Shown: positions 13,901 through 28,900, counted from the stretch's first letter. The stretch is 64,000 nt of DNA from Melanocharis versteri (GCA_013397845.1 VZTG01010086.1:28966-92965); one strand, 5' to 3'. A program made the numbers and translations. The notes: generated from the letters alone by a model not told the origin.

Positions 13901-16900
13901 AACCTGTCCTTGGACACTGCCAGGGATCCAGGGGCAGCCACAGCTGCTCTGGGAATTCTATTCCTTCCCCTCACAGGGAATAATTCCTTTCCAATATCCC
14001 ATCTAACCCTTCAAGCTTCCCAACAAGCACAGTGCAAGTGGGAATGTTCCAAACCCACACCAGGATGAGGTTCTGACCCTTGGATAATCCCACGCAGGGC
14101 TCTGCACTGACCTGGCGGGGTCTGGCGTGGGCGTGGAGCGCCGGGGCCGCGTGATCTCCTCACCTGGGATGGGACAGACGTGGATGAGAGTCATTCCCAC
14201 TGCACAGCATGCCCCCGGCCCCTGTGTCACACCCTGAGTGCCACCAGCATGGCACACATCCCACCCACCCCGCGGGAAGGGAAAATCTGCTTTTAGTTCA
14301 GATCTATCTCTGAAGAGAACAGAATCAGGGAGCTGCACTGCTGCAGCTATCTCAAGGATGTCCCCCACACCCTTCTCCAAGGAAAAGTTTTTGGGAGCCA
14401 CCAGCTCTGCCAGGACCATTTTAAAGCAAATTTAACTCACTCCTTCCCCCCTGCCCCAAAACACCTCCACCAGGTGCAATAACTTATTTTTTCACAGGCT
14501 GCAGGAGATACTTACTGGATAAATTCCTTTTAATCGTCCCCTGGAAGGAGAAACACAGGAATAAGTGGGATGCACAGGGACACAGGTGCAGGGGAGTTGT
14601 CACCTCAGGAGCAAAGCAGCCCAGCAGAGGTGGCAGGAGCTGTCTGAGGGGACATTTACTGTGGGTGGCTGAACGCCAGGGAGCAGAAAACCCTCCAGAA
14701 AAGTTCTGAGCCACACGAAGCCACCGCTGGCAGCTCTGCCTTCAGAGTTATCCCAAGTGCCACATCCACAGGGATTTTAGATCCCTCTGGGGATGGGGAC
14801 TCAGCACTGCCATGGGCAGCTGTGCCAATGGCTCATGGAGCAAAAGCCAAATCCTCCCAACCATGGGAGTGGGGACATCCCAGGACCAGAGTGGCAGCTC
14901 CAGGGGTTTTAAAGAATGCACTTGAGGCCAGGCCATCATTGAGGACCCCTTTGTGTTATCGAGGTCCCACCATCACTGGGGTTACACAGTGGGGTGTGTG
15001 ACACCACTGGCAGCTGTCCCCATGCCCTGTGCCCACCCCAGAGCCCCGGGATCCCTCCGTGACCCCCATCCCATTCCCAGGAGCGGGTTCTTACCGGGCT
15101 GCGCCGCTGCGGTCAGCGAGAAGGGGAGAGAAGAGACACCTGGTCAGAGAGGGACAGGTCAGCACCCCAAGGTCCCCAACAGCCACCACACCTTGTGGGT
15201 CGCCCCGGGAGAGCCCCCCAGGGCAACCCAAATCCTGGGAAATGGGCAGGTTTCCCCATTGGAAGCTGAGTTCTCTCAGAGAAAGCCCACTGGCACCACG
15301 GATGGGTTTTCTGCCTTCTCCTACCTTTGGATGTGCCACAATTCAGGTAAAACCAAGCCCTTACACACCTTGTCCAAATTCTTTGACCCAAACTACACCC
15401 CCAAAGCATGCTCAGAGCCAAGCCCAGCTCTATTTTTAAACATTCTATTTTAAAATGCTCTAAGTCAGCGACAAAGGAAATTAAACTTCATTCGAGAAGG
15501 GCAGGATTTGTTATTTGCTTTTGACATTTCAGCTCTAGAGACAGGACAAGAGCACACAAAGCTGGGTTAAAAGATTCCAGGAGATAAAAATGGTGTTTCT
15601 TACCGGACTTTTCCTCTAAAAGAAGGCAGAGGGAGAAAAAAAGAGAGAATGAGAAAGTGAGGGATTTTTTACGAAGAGGAATCAAAGATCTGTGTCAGGT
15701 TGAAGACACAGCAAAGCAGAGAGACAGGAGTGCTCCATCCATGCGGGAGACTGGAGGGAGAGGGAGCATTTGGAAATAAAAAGTTGTGCCTGAGCCATCT
15801 TATGGAAAGAATTCCATCGTTTCATCATTACAGGCCCCGCTGGCTATTCCCAGTCTGCTTCATTCCCAGTTAAGGCACCAGAACTCCCAGTGCACAGGGC
15901 TGGGAATGACAGTGGCTATGGACACAGTGTCTGGCACAGGGTGCCCGGAGCAGCTCTGGCTGCCCTGGGATCCCTGGCAGTGTCCAAGGCCAGGCTGGAG
16001 CAGCCTGGAACAGTGGGAGGTGTCCCTGCCCGTGGCAGGGGTGGGGTGGGCTTTAAGGTCCCTCCCAACCCAATCCATGGGATTTATGATCTCCCACCCA
16101 GCAGGGATGTGGTGCTGGAGCAGGGCTTTGCAGCTGGTTTGGGAGAGGAGACAGTCCCAGGACAAGGGCAGGGACCTGGCAGCAAAAGCTGGAATTCCTG
16201 TGGATGCCAGACTCCTGCAGACAGCTCCTGCCCGGGGCCGAGCACATTTCCTGGCCCGTGCCAGGATCCGGAGCAGCTCCACTCCCTGGCCCATCTGCTC
16301 CCTTTGGCTCCACACACCGGATTTGGGATCCTCCTGCCCAGCCTGGCAGGGGCTTTTCCCCGAGCACATTCCACAGGGACACTCCGGCTCCAGCCCCAGG
16401 GATCACCCCAAGGCACAGCAGTGTCCCCACCCAGCTCCCAAATCCCTCACCTCACACTGGGATCCTCCTCACCCCTGCCCAAACAATGGCAAACCCCCGA
16501 CCTCAGCGGGAAAAACACCACGGAAAAGAGGAGACAAAAATCATATTTAGGGAAATGCACATTCCTTGAGAATTTGGTTTTCCTATTATTGTTCTTAATT
16601 ATTATTATTATTATTATAATGCTCATTTTGAGGTTGTGTTTTTCCCCCTTTTTTTGTGCTGCCCAAAGCATCCAACTGCCATTTCTAATTCTGGAATGCC
16701 AACAGACAGAAATTCCCTGGTTGGGAGGAAGAACTAAAATACACGGATTTTATTGCATCTCTGCTTTGGCTCAGAGAGTCATTCACACTTCAGATCCAGG
16801 TTATTTATAAATCATGGAAAGCTCTGTCTGGGAAGACACTAAAGCCCACACTAAAACCTCCTGAAAGCCCAGAATCCAATCTTTTCATGGCTGAACAGAT

Positions 16901-19900
16901 TGGGATGAGCCAACAGGAATCCTAACAAGCCTTAGGAAAAGCAGAGGGGGGTGGTTTTTATGCCAGCATGGACTAAGCAAAAATGACCTTTCCTTCCAGG
17001 AACCCGGATTCACCTCCAGGGTGAAAAACATCCCCCTAAAATCCTATGCAAAATCCCACAGGTACTTTCCTTGGCTTGGGAATCAGGGCAAGACCCTGAA
17101 TGATGATGATTGAAAATTCGCCCTGATTGAAATTCTCCTTTTTCCTCATTGAAAAATGAGGAGAAGAGGGGAAAAAAAATCAGGGGACAGTATATGCTGA
17201 TCTCTTTTATGACCAGGAAAGGGAATTTTTAAGAAATCATCATTTCAATGCATCTGATCTCCACCTGCAGCCGCATCCCTACGGACCAGACCCCAAAATA
17301 AGGACACCAAAGCTGAGTGGAGCATCATCTCCTGGCGAGTTTCGGACGATCCCTGTGGAACACCACTGCTCTGGGAGTTCTGGAAAAGTGGGAAGTGGGC
17401 AGGACTCACCACGGGGGAGGGAGAAAGTGCAATGTTGCCTATGGAGGCCTTGAGCTCGTCCACGGTGGCCGCGCTGCGCAGGACGTCCTTGGCCTGCAGG
17501 GGCTTGATCTTGATGTTGAACTTCTTGTGCGCCTCCTCCTCCTCCTCCGACTCGCTCGAGGAGTAGAAGTGCTTTCCTTTGGTAGGTACAGCACAGTTAA
17601 GGAAGTTTCCTTCCTCAGTGTTCCAAGGCTCCCTGGGGAGCGGGAATCTGGTGGTCCCGAAATGCTGACCCCAAATGGGGGGAGGAAATCCTGTGCTGTG
17701 CCTGTCACTGCTGCACCCCTGTGCAGCCAGAGGATGTGGAGCTGCTGTTCTCAGGGATAACTCCAGCCCAGGGGTTGTATCCATGTCTGGATTTCATGGA
17801 ATTGTTTAAGTTGGAAAAGCTCTATCAGATAATCAGGTCCAACCATCCCCCAGCGCTGCCCCATATCCCCAAGCACCACATCCACATGGATTTTAAATCC
17901 CTCCAGGGATGGGGACTCAGCACTGCCCTGGCAGCCCCTTCCAATGCCTGACCAGCTCTTTCCATGAAGAGATTTTCCCAATGTGCAACCTAAACTTCCT
18001 CTGGAACTTGGGGCCATTCCCTCTCTTCCTGTCCCTGCTCCCTGGGAGCAGAGCCCGACCCTCCCTGGCTGCCCCCTCCTTTTGAGAGCCAGAAACTCCT
18101 CACCTGATCCTCCTTTTCCCCAGGATAATCACAGACACTTCGGTCTCCATGGAGCGTCCCATGGGATGCTCCCACACCCCTCATTCCACAGCAGTGAATC
18201 AAAGAATTCAAATCACACTCTGCTCCAAATCCTCAGGTAATTCCCTCAGGAATTCAGTTTTATCTGTGGAGTGCCAGCTCCAAGTGAAAATCAAAAGGCA
18301 GAAATAAATAATAATAATTAATAATAATGAAATGAAAAGAGCCAGTGGCCTCCCTGTGAACCCCAGATCCTGTTCCAGGCTGGAACCCAAGAGGCAAAGC
18401 CAAAACCAAAGGATATATCCTGGTTCCTCAGGTCGAATGCTGTATCCCTCCTCATCCAGCTCAGGTGAGTTCTGGATAGGGAACAAAAAAAAACCCAGAA
18501 GAATTAGGAATGGTAATTCCTGGAAAGCTGGAGCAGCTCTTTCCTCCTGTGGGAAGGGATGTCCTGCACAGCCCAAGCCCCTGGGGCCACGCAGAGCAAA
18601 GGGCACCTCAAATTCCATGATTAATTTTGCAGAAAAAAGGTTTTAACCCTTGTTTATAATCCAAGGCTTTCTCTGGATAAACCACAACATTCCATGGGTC
18701 AGGACAGAGCCCTCCAGAGCCACCTCATTCCTGGGAATTCTGATTGACCTGCAGGTATGGAATTGGTGTCTGGACAGGGCTGATTTCACCCAAAAATCCC
18801 AAAATGGGTGTGGGAACAGCCTGGGATTCCCATGGGATGCTGCCGGATGCAGGGAAGCTCCAGGGGGCACTTACGTATCTGTCCCAGTCGATCTCTGCGT
18901 AAAATCCATTCGGGGCTCCATTGGTTTTCTTCTGGAAAGGAAAATTCCTATGGTTTAAATGGAGGAACCAGGAACACAGCACATCCCATAGCAGGATGCC
19001 ACGGGTGTTATTCCACACCCCCACATCAGAAATCCAACAGCATTCCCTGTTTCTGGAATTCTCCCATACCAGAGAGATGAAAGGAGGGGGCTTTTTGAAT
19101 ATTCATTAGGTGAAACATCCAACATTCCTTAAGGAAAAGTGAGGGAATGGCCATTTCTCCGTGTGCTGGGATGCTCCAGCCCTTGGGAAGAGCTAGCAGC
19201 AGTGGAGGCTCCTGATTTCAGGAGATAAGCCACTTCCCCAGGAAAGGGGAGTCCCAAGAAGGATTCAGATCCCATTAACCAGCATGCCAGGCACTGTGAG
19301 TTCGGGATGGAGCAGTGGGAAGGGTCTGGGATGAGTTAGTCCATGCCATGAAACACCAACACACAGGAATTGCTGCTTTGGATCGAGGAAATTCCATTTG
19401 GAAGAGGCTCCAGGCATCCGTCACCTCTGGAACCCTTTCCTGGTTGGCTCTGGGCACCCAAGCCAACCCCAAGTCCCATGGCCACCACAATTTTGGGCAC
19501 CTTAATGGGATAATCCAGCTCCCCTGAGCTTCCAGAGGGAGCATTCCCATCCCAGCTCCCTGCCAAGGGTCTGACAGGATGTACACCCTGATCCAGGGCT
19601 GGATCCAGCCCCACACCCCCACATCTCTGCTCCTCACATTGCCCAAGGATGGAGCAGCTTCCTTGGAAGCTCAGCTGTGGGGAAAACTCCTCTGGATTCT
19701 GTTCTGTGGGAATTCTGGATGCTGTTCCATGGGATTCCTGCTTTTCTCCCATCCATTTGTATTTAACCCCATTTCCATCAACCTGGCTGACCCTAAAGGG
19801 CGTTTTCCTACGCTCTGGATTCCAAACCAAGGATGACTCCCTGTTTTCCACACCCCTGTGGGAGCTGGGAGCCGAGCTCAGTTTTCCTTACCCCGTTTTT

Positions 19901-22900
19901 ATTTCCTCCTTCCCGCGTGCCCTCGGGTTTGCTATTGGAAGTTGGATCATTGGGATGAGGGCTGGGCTGCTGCAAGGGTGGGGGACGGCACAAAAAGGGT
20001 TAAAATATCAGCTCCGTGGCTGGTTTTCTGGTTTTTCTTTTTAAATACACAAAACTAAGTTTAAGGAACTAGGGAACACGGATTTATAAGGAAAGGAAGG
20101 CTCAGCTGTGGCTCCACCAGGATTAAACGTGGATTTTCCTGTGGGCTCTATTCAGCAGTCAGGATTTGCCTCCTGGCCACTCCAGTGGTTCCAAAAATTA
20201 TGTGGGAAATGGGCGGGAGGATGAAAAATGATATTAAATGTCTCCATCTCCAATTCCTCTGCCTCAAACACCTTCAGGAGCTTCATTATTATCCCTAAAA
20301 ATTGCATTTCGGCATCCTTGGAGAGGACAGTTGAGGTCCCTCTGCCCAACACCTGGCAAGGAAAAGCTGCCCATGGGATTTCTGCTGGCAGAGGGAACAG
20401 CTTGGGGATGTTCCCTGGATATTCACAGAATTAAAGCTGGAAAAAACTTCCAGGATCATCCAGGCCAAGCTGTGCCCCATCCCCACCTTGTCACAGTGCC
20501 ACATCCAGGTGTTCCTTGGACACCTCCAGGGATGGAGGCTCCAAACCTCCCTGACCACCCTTTCCATGGAGAAATTCCTCCTGATATCCAACCTAAACCT
20601 GTTATTTATTAATTTATCCAACCCAAACCCGTTATTTATTCCTTTATCACTGCTGAATAGAGCACTGCTGAAGGCACTACCTGAGCTGCAGCCTAACTTT
20701 AATCTCTATTTCCTAACAAGCAGCTTAAAAACACAGGATGAGCCCAAAGCCAAGGATTTTGGGTCAGATTGGGGGAAAAAAAATTGATTTCTTGAAAGGA
20801 GCAGCTTGCACCCCCAAATTTTTTATCTTTTTAAAAGATACCCCAGCACTGCTCTCCCTGCTGAGCCTCACAAGGGGCTCATTTTCATTTTAAGGTGAAA
20901 TTTTAAAATCTGGATTTGCTGAAGGAATAAAGCCCAGTCTGAACCCAGCACATTTTTGATATCAAACACTAAAGGAGACAGGGCCCATCTCCTACCCAGC
21001 CCTAGCAGGGACATTTCAGTCTAACACCAGGAATAAAAGCAGCAATAATTAAAAAAAAAAATAAAAAAACAACAAACCACAAACATCTCCTTGTTTTCAG
21101 GAAAATATAGAAAATAAAAATAGAGGTTGGAAACAGCTGCTCTGGCAATTTCCCCTGAACTCCTCAGCCACAAATCTGGCCCAAGCCAATTAGCAGGAGT
21201 GGAAAAAAGGATGAGGAGCTGGGCTTTAGCAGACACCTGGTCCCTCCACTCCTGGCACTCCTCAGGTCTCTCTGTGTTGATATTTTTATAAGAAACCTGG
21301 AATTTGCCATTTTTTACGTAGATTTTTACATTTATTTTCTATATTAAACAGAAAATTGTTCCCAAAATGCTGATGGTGGTGGAAGGGGGAGGTGACACTT
21401 GAGGAGCAGAGGGCTGGGCAATACTCACGATGCCATCCCTGTCTGGTGACCCTCTGGAAAGAACAGAAAAAGGAGCTGTGTTAGTGCCCAAACTGCACCC
21501 GATTAACTCGTGGAAATTGGTTTTTAAATTATTTCATGGCAGCAAAAATTGGAATTATGACATTATCAGCACATCTGAGTTACCTGCTCCTCGTGGAACC
21601 CACACAAGGTCACAGAACTGTTTCCCTCACATTATCAGATGACAAATATTAGGTTTATCAGTAAATAAAGTGCTCCTGCTGGGGCTGGCACCCATCCCAC
21701 AGGCACATCCCTGCCCCACATCCATCCTTCTGCAGGAGAAGAAAATCCCATCTGGAGGAATTTCCAGGCTTTAATTCTGCCAGAAGGACAGACACTCCTG
21801 TGCTGGATGGATTGGAAAACTGCTGAGGCTCCTCAGGGATCCTAATCCCCAACTGCTTATGGGATTTGGGATCTGGGCTGGCAGCTCTGCAGCCACATCC
21901 CAGCACTGCCCGGGGATGCCGAGGGATTTGGGGAACACAAATGTCCATGGAATCTGGACGGGCTCCTCCACCTCCCACACACTCCCAAGTTTCCTGTGGT
22001 GCCAGGGATGTGCCACCAGTTCACACCTGAGTCAGGGCATCACAGAAACCCTGCTGGGAGCTGCTTCCAGGCTTCACAGGGAATAACTTCTTTCCTTCAA
22101 GTTTCCCAATTAATCCGTGCTTGTGTCCCATCTCTCTTATTTTATACTTGATCTCTTTGCAAAAAAAGTCTTTGAAAGCCTCTGGAAGTGGCAAAAATCC
22201 TTTCTGCTTTCATCTTTCCTCCTCATTCCATGAGCCTGGGCGCAGGGGATGTCACCTCCTGCTCTCATTCCAGCTGGAATTGCGGAGGGGACCCTCCCAA
22301 GGTGGGGGAAGAGCAGCAGATCCTCCCCCACCAGAACCATCCCAGACCCACCAGCAGCTCCCGGGACCCCAGCGCGGTGTCCTGGGGAGGTGGTGGCCCG
22401 GCCGTGGCCGGGGGTGGCCGCAGGGTGTGGCAGATGCCACCATCCCTCCCTTCTCCCCTTCCATCCCCGCTGCCGGCAGGGATTTGGAGAGCGCCCAAAG
22501 CCCTTTGGGGCGTGACCGCGCCGTGACCCCGCCGTGCTAATCACTGCTGCTGCTAATTGCGGCTTCCTCCGGGGTGGCCTCTCTGCGACCTCCCCGCCAC
22601 CCTGGGATCCCTCCTGTCCCTGCCAGCAGCTTCCCAGCCCGCCGGGAGCAGCGGGATGGAGCCATGGAAATCACAGCGCTGGAAAAAGGCAGCACCCAGC
22701 CCTGGCTCCTGCGATTTTCTGCAGGGAGATGCAAAGGAGCCTCATTCCCACCCATCCCGATAAATTATGGATGAACTCACACCCAGCTGGAGCTCCTGGC
22801 CGTCCCACAGCTCGGTGGATGGATGCCGCCATCCCTGGGGACAGCAGGATGACAGCTCGGGGATGCACATCCCTCTTTTGGGATGTGCTCCGTGTGTCCC

Positions 22901-25900
22901 CTGTTCTGGGCCCCTCTTTGCAGCAGGAAAAGCCTGGCAGAGGTGCCAATGCCACCAGGGCCGCCTGGCCAGGCTGGGAATCTGTCCCTTTGCATGGGAA
23001 ACCTCCGAAGCAATTCCCACCAGGACATAAAACAGCTCAGGAAAACAAATCCAAACGGAATAAAAAGAAAAACCTCAGAGTTCCTGCCGACAGACATTAA
23101 ACACCTGAGCAGTGCTGTGGGAGGGGACTCCCTGCTGCCTGTCCCCTGCTGTCCCCAGGATGTGGTGGCACAGGCTCCTTTGCCACAGCACTTGGGGACA
23201 TCCACCCCACAGCCATGGTGGCTGAGAATCACGGAATTCTTTGGGTTGGAAAAGCCCTCTGAGATCATCAAATCCAACTGTCCCCAGCACTGCCAAGGCC
23301 ACCACTGACCCATGTCCCCAAGTGCCACATCCACACTGCTTTTAAATCCCTTCAGGGGTAAGGACTCCTGGGCAGCTGTGCCAGGGCTGGACAACCCTTT
23401 CCAGGAAGAAATTTGCCCAAATATCCAGCCTGAGCCTCCCCTCTCCTCCTGTCCCTGTTCCCTGGGAGCAGAGCCTGAGCCCCCGGCTGCCCCCTCCTGT
23501 CAGGGAGCTGTGCAGAGCCACAAGGTCCCCCTGAGCCTCCTTTTCTCCAGGCTGAGCCCCTTCCCAGCTCCCTCAGCCTCTCCTGGGGCTCCAGATCCTT
23601 CCCCAGACCCAGCTCAGCATCCACACACTGCATCCCCCACCAGATGCAGGAAAAATCCCCAGCCAGATGTTTTCTGGGAAGGAAAATCCCTGTGCTGCCC
23701 CAGCTCCAGCACCTTCCCCACCCTGAGCTGCCCCAACCACCAAAACCTGCACAAACCTCCGTGTAAATTGAATTTGCACCTCTGAAGAGCTCTAAAGAGC
23801 AGTTTGGGCAGCGATGAATCTGCTCAAACTCCGAGGAGTCATTTTCCATCAGTCCCCAAAAATCCCACACACGGAGAACTCTGCAGCAACTCCGAGGAAA
23901 TCCCACATTTGCTGGATGTGCAAGGGGAAACAGCTGGAATGTATTTTCTATTAAAACTTTATCCAAAGATAACAACGGCCTGGGATGCCCCAAATTCCTG
24001 CCTGTGCTGGCACAGGGGAGCAGATCCTGCCTGGTGTAAACCACATTAAAATTTCATGAGCTCTGATCAACTTACGTGGAATCAGTGTCCTTTTCTTTCT
24101 TGCGTATACCAAAGGCCTTCCTGGTACGTTTTTTCAATCCTGAGGGTGAAAGGAACACAAATAAAAGGCAATATTAATATAACCCTTCAAATAAATCCTC
24201 CTAAAGGTTCCTCGTTCCCTTGCCGGCTGCAATCCATAAATAAGGTAAAAAAAAGGAAGAGCCAAAGCCAAGGGATCACAGAATTAAGGAGCTGCCAGGT
24301 GGTTGTGTGGACATTTGTTTCTGCCATTTATTTGTTCATTTAACACTTATTAACTCCCTCCCAGCCTGTGGGACTGAGTTATTTCCCAATTAATATTTCC
24401 CACTCAATATGTGTCTCACAGCTAATATTTCCCAGTTAATATTCCCAATATTCCTGTCTTAATGACTCCCTCCTTTTCCGTGCTGTTTTTAGGCACTGAT
24501 GAAGGGAAGGAAAACCCTCACGGGTGTTAAAACCTGGTTTAAACCATGAGGTTTGAATTTACCCAGCACTGATTTGGATCTGCACAATGCCTGGGACCCC
24601 AGGCTCATCCTGCCCCATTCCTGGATGGCTCCGCTTTCCCGAATCCATCCTTTTCCCCATTCCCACCACTCCAGGGCTCACGTGAGTCCTTAATAACAGA
24701 GCAACATTCCCGTTAGTCTCAGCCCTGGAAAATCCTCATCCTCCAAAGCCCGAGCGGAACAAGAAGGGCTGAAACCCCCAGAGCTGAGTTGTTGTTTGGT
24801 CTCCTCTGAAGCAGAACCCAGACTGGCTAAAATTTGTCAGGAGCCTTCTGCTTAGTTATATAAGAGTTTCATCTGCTCGGAGTGGGGGTGATTGAGGGGG
24901 AAAATGGGATATTTGGGAAAGGGAGAACAAAAAGGAGCTCTGCCTTTGGAGAGGGGTGCTGAGAGCAGATCTCCCACAAAAACCCCCATGTTCACCCCAG
25001 TGACTGCCCTGAGAGTGGCACCACAAAGGGACACAGCTCAGAGGGGGACAAGGCTGGGATTTCCCAGGACTGGGATTTCCCAGGAGCTCCAGTGTGCCCT
25101 GACACTGGAAAATTCCCCATGCAGAGGCACAGGGACTGAGCTGAGGGCTGGGATTTGCACCCTCTGCTCCTCAAGGCCCCCATCAGGTGGTTTTAGGGCT
25201 GAAGCGCCCCAAGACCTGTCCTGGGAAGACTCAGCTTTATAAAAAGTAATCAAATCTTTTCAATGGAGAAATTTCCACAGAAATTCCATGGGGACTGGAA
25301 TTCTCTGGGCTGGAGATTCCAGGACTGCCAGAACAGACCCAGGCTGAACCAACCCTGGTGTTGGCTCATCTCACTTCAAACACAGAAGTCTCTCCAAATC
25401 CAGGCCATTCTCCACCTCTAAAATCCTTTTTTCCTGCTATCCATAAGAAGTCCATCTGAGAAACACAATTTACTGTCTAGCACTAAGAAATTTTCTCTAT
25501 TTTATTCTTAAGAAGGACCAACATTTTTTTTTTTCACCAAAAACTTAATTCTAGAAGCAAACCAACCCTGTCCTCCCAAATCCAATCCCTCACCCTCCAT
25601 CCCCAGGTTGTGGGAGCAGCTGCTGCCTCTGGACCTCCAAATATTGAGGGGAGTTCCTGGAGGAAAAATTATTCACTTCAGAGCATGAAGGAACACTTAT
25701 CCACGAGGAAAGAAAGAATATTAATGCTCTTTGTGATGACTAAAGTAAAAAAAAATGCTTGAGATGAATTCTACTTCATCTGTGCACAAAGATAAAATTT
25801 ATCTATGGCCATAAGAAACTCAAGAGCAGGGAAAGAAAGAAGGAGAAGGAGGAAGAGGAGGGGAAAGATGAAATAATCAATATTAGGTTTGAATTTTGTG

Positions 25901-28900
25901 TGGGGTTTTTCGGAGCTGGATTTGAGCAGCCTTTGCTTTTCCCACCACACACAAACCCGCACATTCCTCCTGAATTCCTTGGGTAAGCCCAGAGATGTGG
26001 GAACCTAAAGAAAGAACAACACTCCCCCCCACCCAGCATGGCAAAACAAAGCTCCTGGAACCCTCGGTCATTCCCAGAGGGAAAAGTCACAGAGCAAATT
26101 AAATTTTGAGTCAGGGTAAACCACGCCAAGCCCTAAATCAATACCCCAACTGCTGGGTCTCTGCAAGCCCCTCAGAAGATTCCCCTGCTCTGCCACGGCA
26201 GCAGCCTGGACACCACCAAGGACAAATTTCAGATGAAAATGGGCACTTTCAGTCCTTCACACACCCAAAAATCTTCAACTACTTCACCCTCTGCAGTAGA
26301 AAAGCCAAGTCCCAGTGACCACCTGGCTGCAGCCAGTGATGCTTTTAATTTTGTCTGATTTTGACATGTAATTAAGTTAATGACTGCCTTCCTAACATTC
26401 CAAAAGCTTTCTCTGCTCCTGCTCTGCCCAGAGCTCGGGAGCAGCTCAGGGGTAACCTGAGCCCTTCAACACAGCATTAATATTTCAACTCCCTTCATTT
26501 CCAAGTCTAATTCCAGATCTTATTCCAGGGAGGAAATCCTGGACCTGCAGCGAGCGGCAGCAACCAAAGGCTGGTCCTGCACAGCCCTGGGAGGGGTGGT
26601 GGCACAAATCCTTCAGGATCCAGCAATAAACCCATCACCTGGGAAGATGGGATTGTTCACCTGGAGAAGAGAAGGATCCAGAGAGAGCTCAGAGCCTCTT
26701 CCAGGGCCTAAAGGGGCTCCAGAAGAGCTGGAAAGGGACTGGGGACAAGGGATGGAGGGACAGGACACAGGGAATGGCTCCCACTGCCAGATGGCAGGGA
26801 TGGATGGGATATTGGGAAGGAATTCCTGGCTGGGAGGGTGGGGATGGGCTGGGCTGGAATTCCCAGAGAAGCTGAGGCTGCCCCTGGATCCCTGGAAGTG
26901 TCCAATGCCAGGCTGGAGCACCTTGGGATGGTGGGAGGGGTCTCTGCCCATGGGATGAGGTTTACAGTCCCTTGCAATGAAACAATTCCATGATTTTATG
27001 ATTCCAACAGTTTCTCCCTGTTGGAAAATGGAAAAAAAAAGGAGGAAAAAAGGGTGTTCCACCACACTCAGCCAGAGCAGGACATTGTTGGCATTTTGCC
27101 TGTGGCTCCGAGGAAAGAAAATCCTTGAAAATCAAAGCGAGCAACAACAATCGTGGGTTCGGCTGTTGGGGTTGGGTTTCTTTAAAAAATACAAATCAGT
27201 GCTGAAAAGTTCAGTCCTTATCAGAAATTTTAGTCTAAAGGCACTGAAGGAATCACAGGGTTAGTGCAGGATTGGGAATGGGAATGTGGGAATGAAGGAT
27301 CTCATTCCTGTGGAGAGTGGTGATCCAAAATCCCATGGCTGATCCCAAATCCAGCCCCATTCCCAGCCCTGAGGGTAATTCAGCCTCTGATGAGGTTGAG
27401 GTGAAATCTTCCCAATTAACATCCAACCCCTTTCTCTCAGCTCCCATTCTATTCCAAGTGGGAAGGAATCCCAGGAATTTCTGTGGCCACCTCAGGTTTG
27501 GGGCTGTGTCCCCCCACCCCAGAGCAGGATCCAGCCCCACATTCCCAGCGGGATTTGGGCTCCCAGGACCTTCCCAGACCTTCTGCACCTTCTCCCCTCT
27601 GCCAGCTCCCCAAATATTCACAGCAGGAATTGGAGCCAGGAGCTCTGAGGGCTGGGAATGCCAGAGTCCTGGGTCAAAACCTGCTCCATGCACAGTGAGG
27701 GAACATGGCTTGGTTTGGAATCATGGAATTTTGAGGCTGGAAAAGCCCTCTCACACCATCAAATCCAACCATTCCCAGCACTGCCAAGGCCATCGCTGCC
27801 CCATGTCCACAAGTGCCACATCCACAGGGCTGTTAAATCCCTCCAGGGATGGGGATTCCACCACTGTGCCTGGCTGGAAAACTTTTTCCATGAGGAAATA
27901 TTCCCGAAAATATTCCCTGGCATTAAATACAGCCACACGTAAAAACCTGAGCTGGGCTTAATCCAGGCCCTTCACTCTGCAGGCAAAGCTCAGGTCAAAT
28001 AACTCAGGCACCAGGGACAAGATTCCAGCTGCAGAATATTTCCAGGATGTTAGAATACACCCCAAACCATGGAAATTATTGATATTCCACATATAAATGG
28101 AATAAATCACACAGGGCAAGGCCTGAACCCAAAGCAAAGCTCAGGACTGGGAGAAAAGCTGCCCTTAAAATCCAGGGCAGCACCAGCAGGATGCACCCCA
28201 AAAAAATTGTAGCAATTCATGGAGGATTTCAGGAATATTCAGCAGCAGAAGGATGCAAATCCCTGCTCACAGGTTCCTCAGCAAAGCAGGAACCTCTCAG
28301 CTCCCACTTCCCCCAGAGATCGGATTTTTAACCTCAGCTCTGAGACCCCCAGGTGTGCAGGGGCCGAGGGACAGGGGACAATCCCGAGGGACAGGGGACA
28401 ATCCCCTCCTCCAGGACTGCCAGGGAATTCAGCCTGGAGACAGTTGTGGCTTTCATTCCTGCCTGGCACAGCCACAGCAACGCCAGATGCGCTCCCAAAG
28501 GTTCCTGTGCTGCTTCAGAGCCTGCCCAGGACAGGCTCTGGCTCCCAAATCACACCCAGAGTGCTGTTTTTAGGGAATTTCAGGGTTTGGGGGGATAAAA
28601 GGACGTGACAGAGCTCCCAGGTGCCTTCCCTGCACACAGCACATCCAGGGAAACCCCCCCCACACATAAATATCAATTTAAAAACATATTCATATATAAA
28701 TATCAACGTAAATACCTCTTGTTGGTATCCCTCCCGCAAAAAAAAAAAAAAAAATCCCACTGGGAGCATCTTTTTTTCTCCTCAAGGTTTTGCCGTTCCA
28801 CCTGTCCCAGCCCTGTTTTCCAAGGCATCTCCTCAAAATCCATCACCTCCATGCCCCCCATGGACTCCCAGCAACAACTCTGACAATATTTATGGAAAAA

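Noticed and set aside
18405..18420. An ordinary GT donor for SGIP1 exon 6
   Set aside because: No GT occurs near the exon end that preserves the conserved EPGSTKGK reading; the AT-AC pair does.
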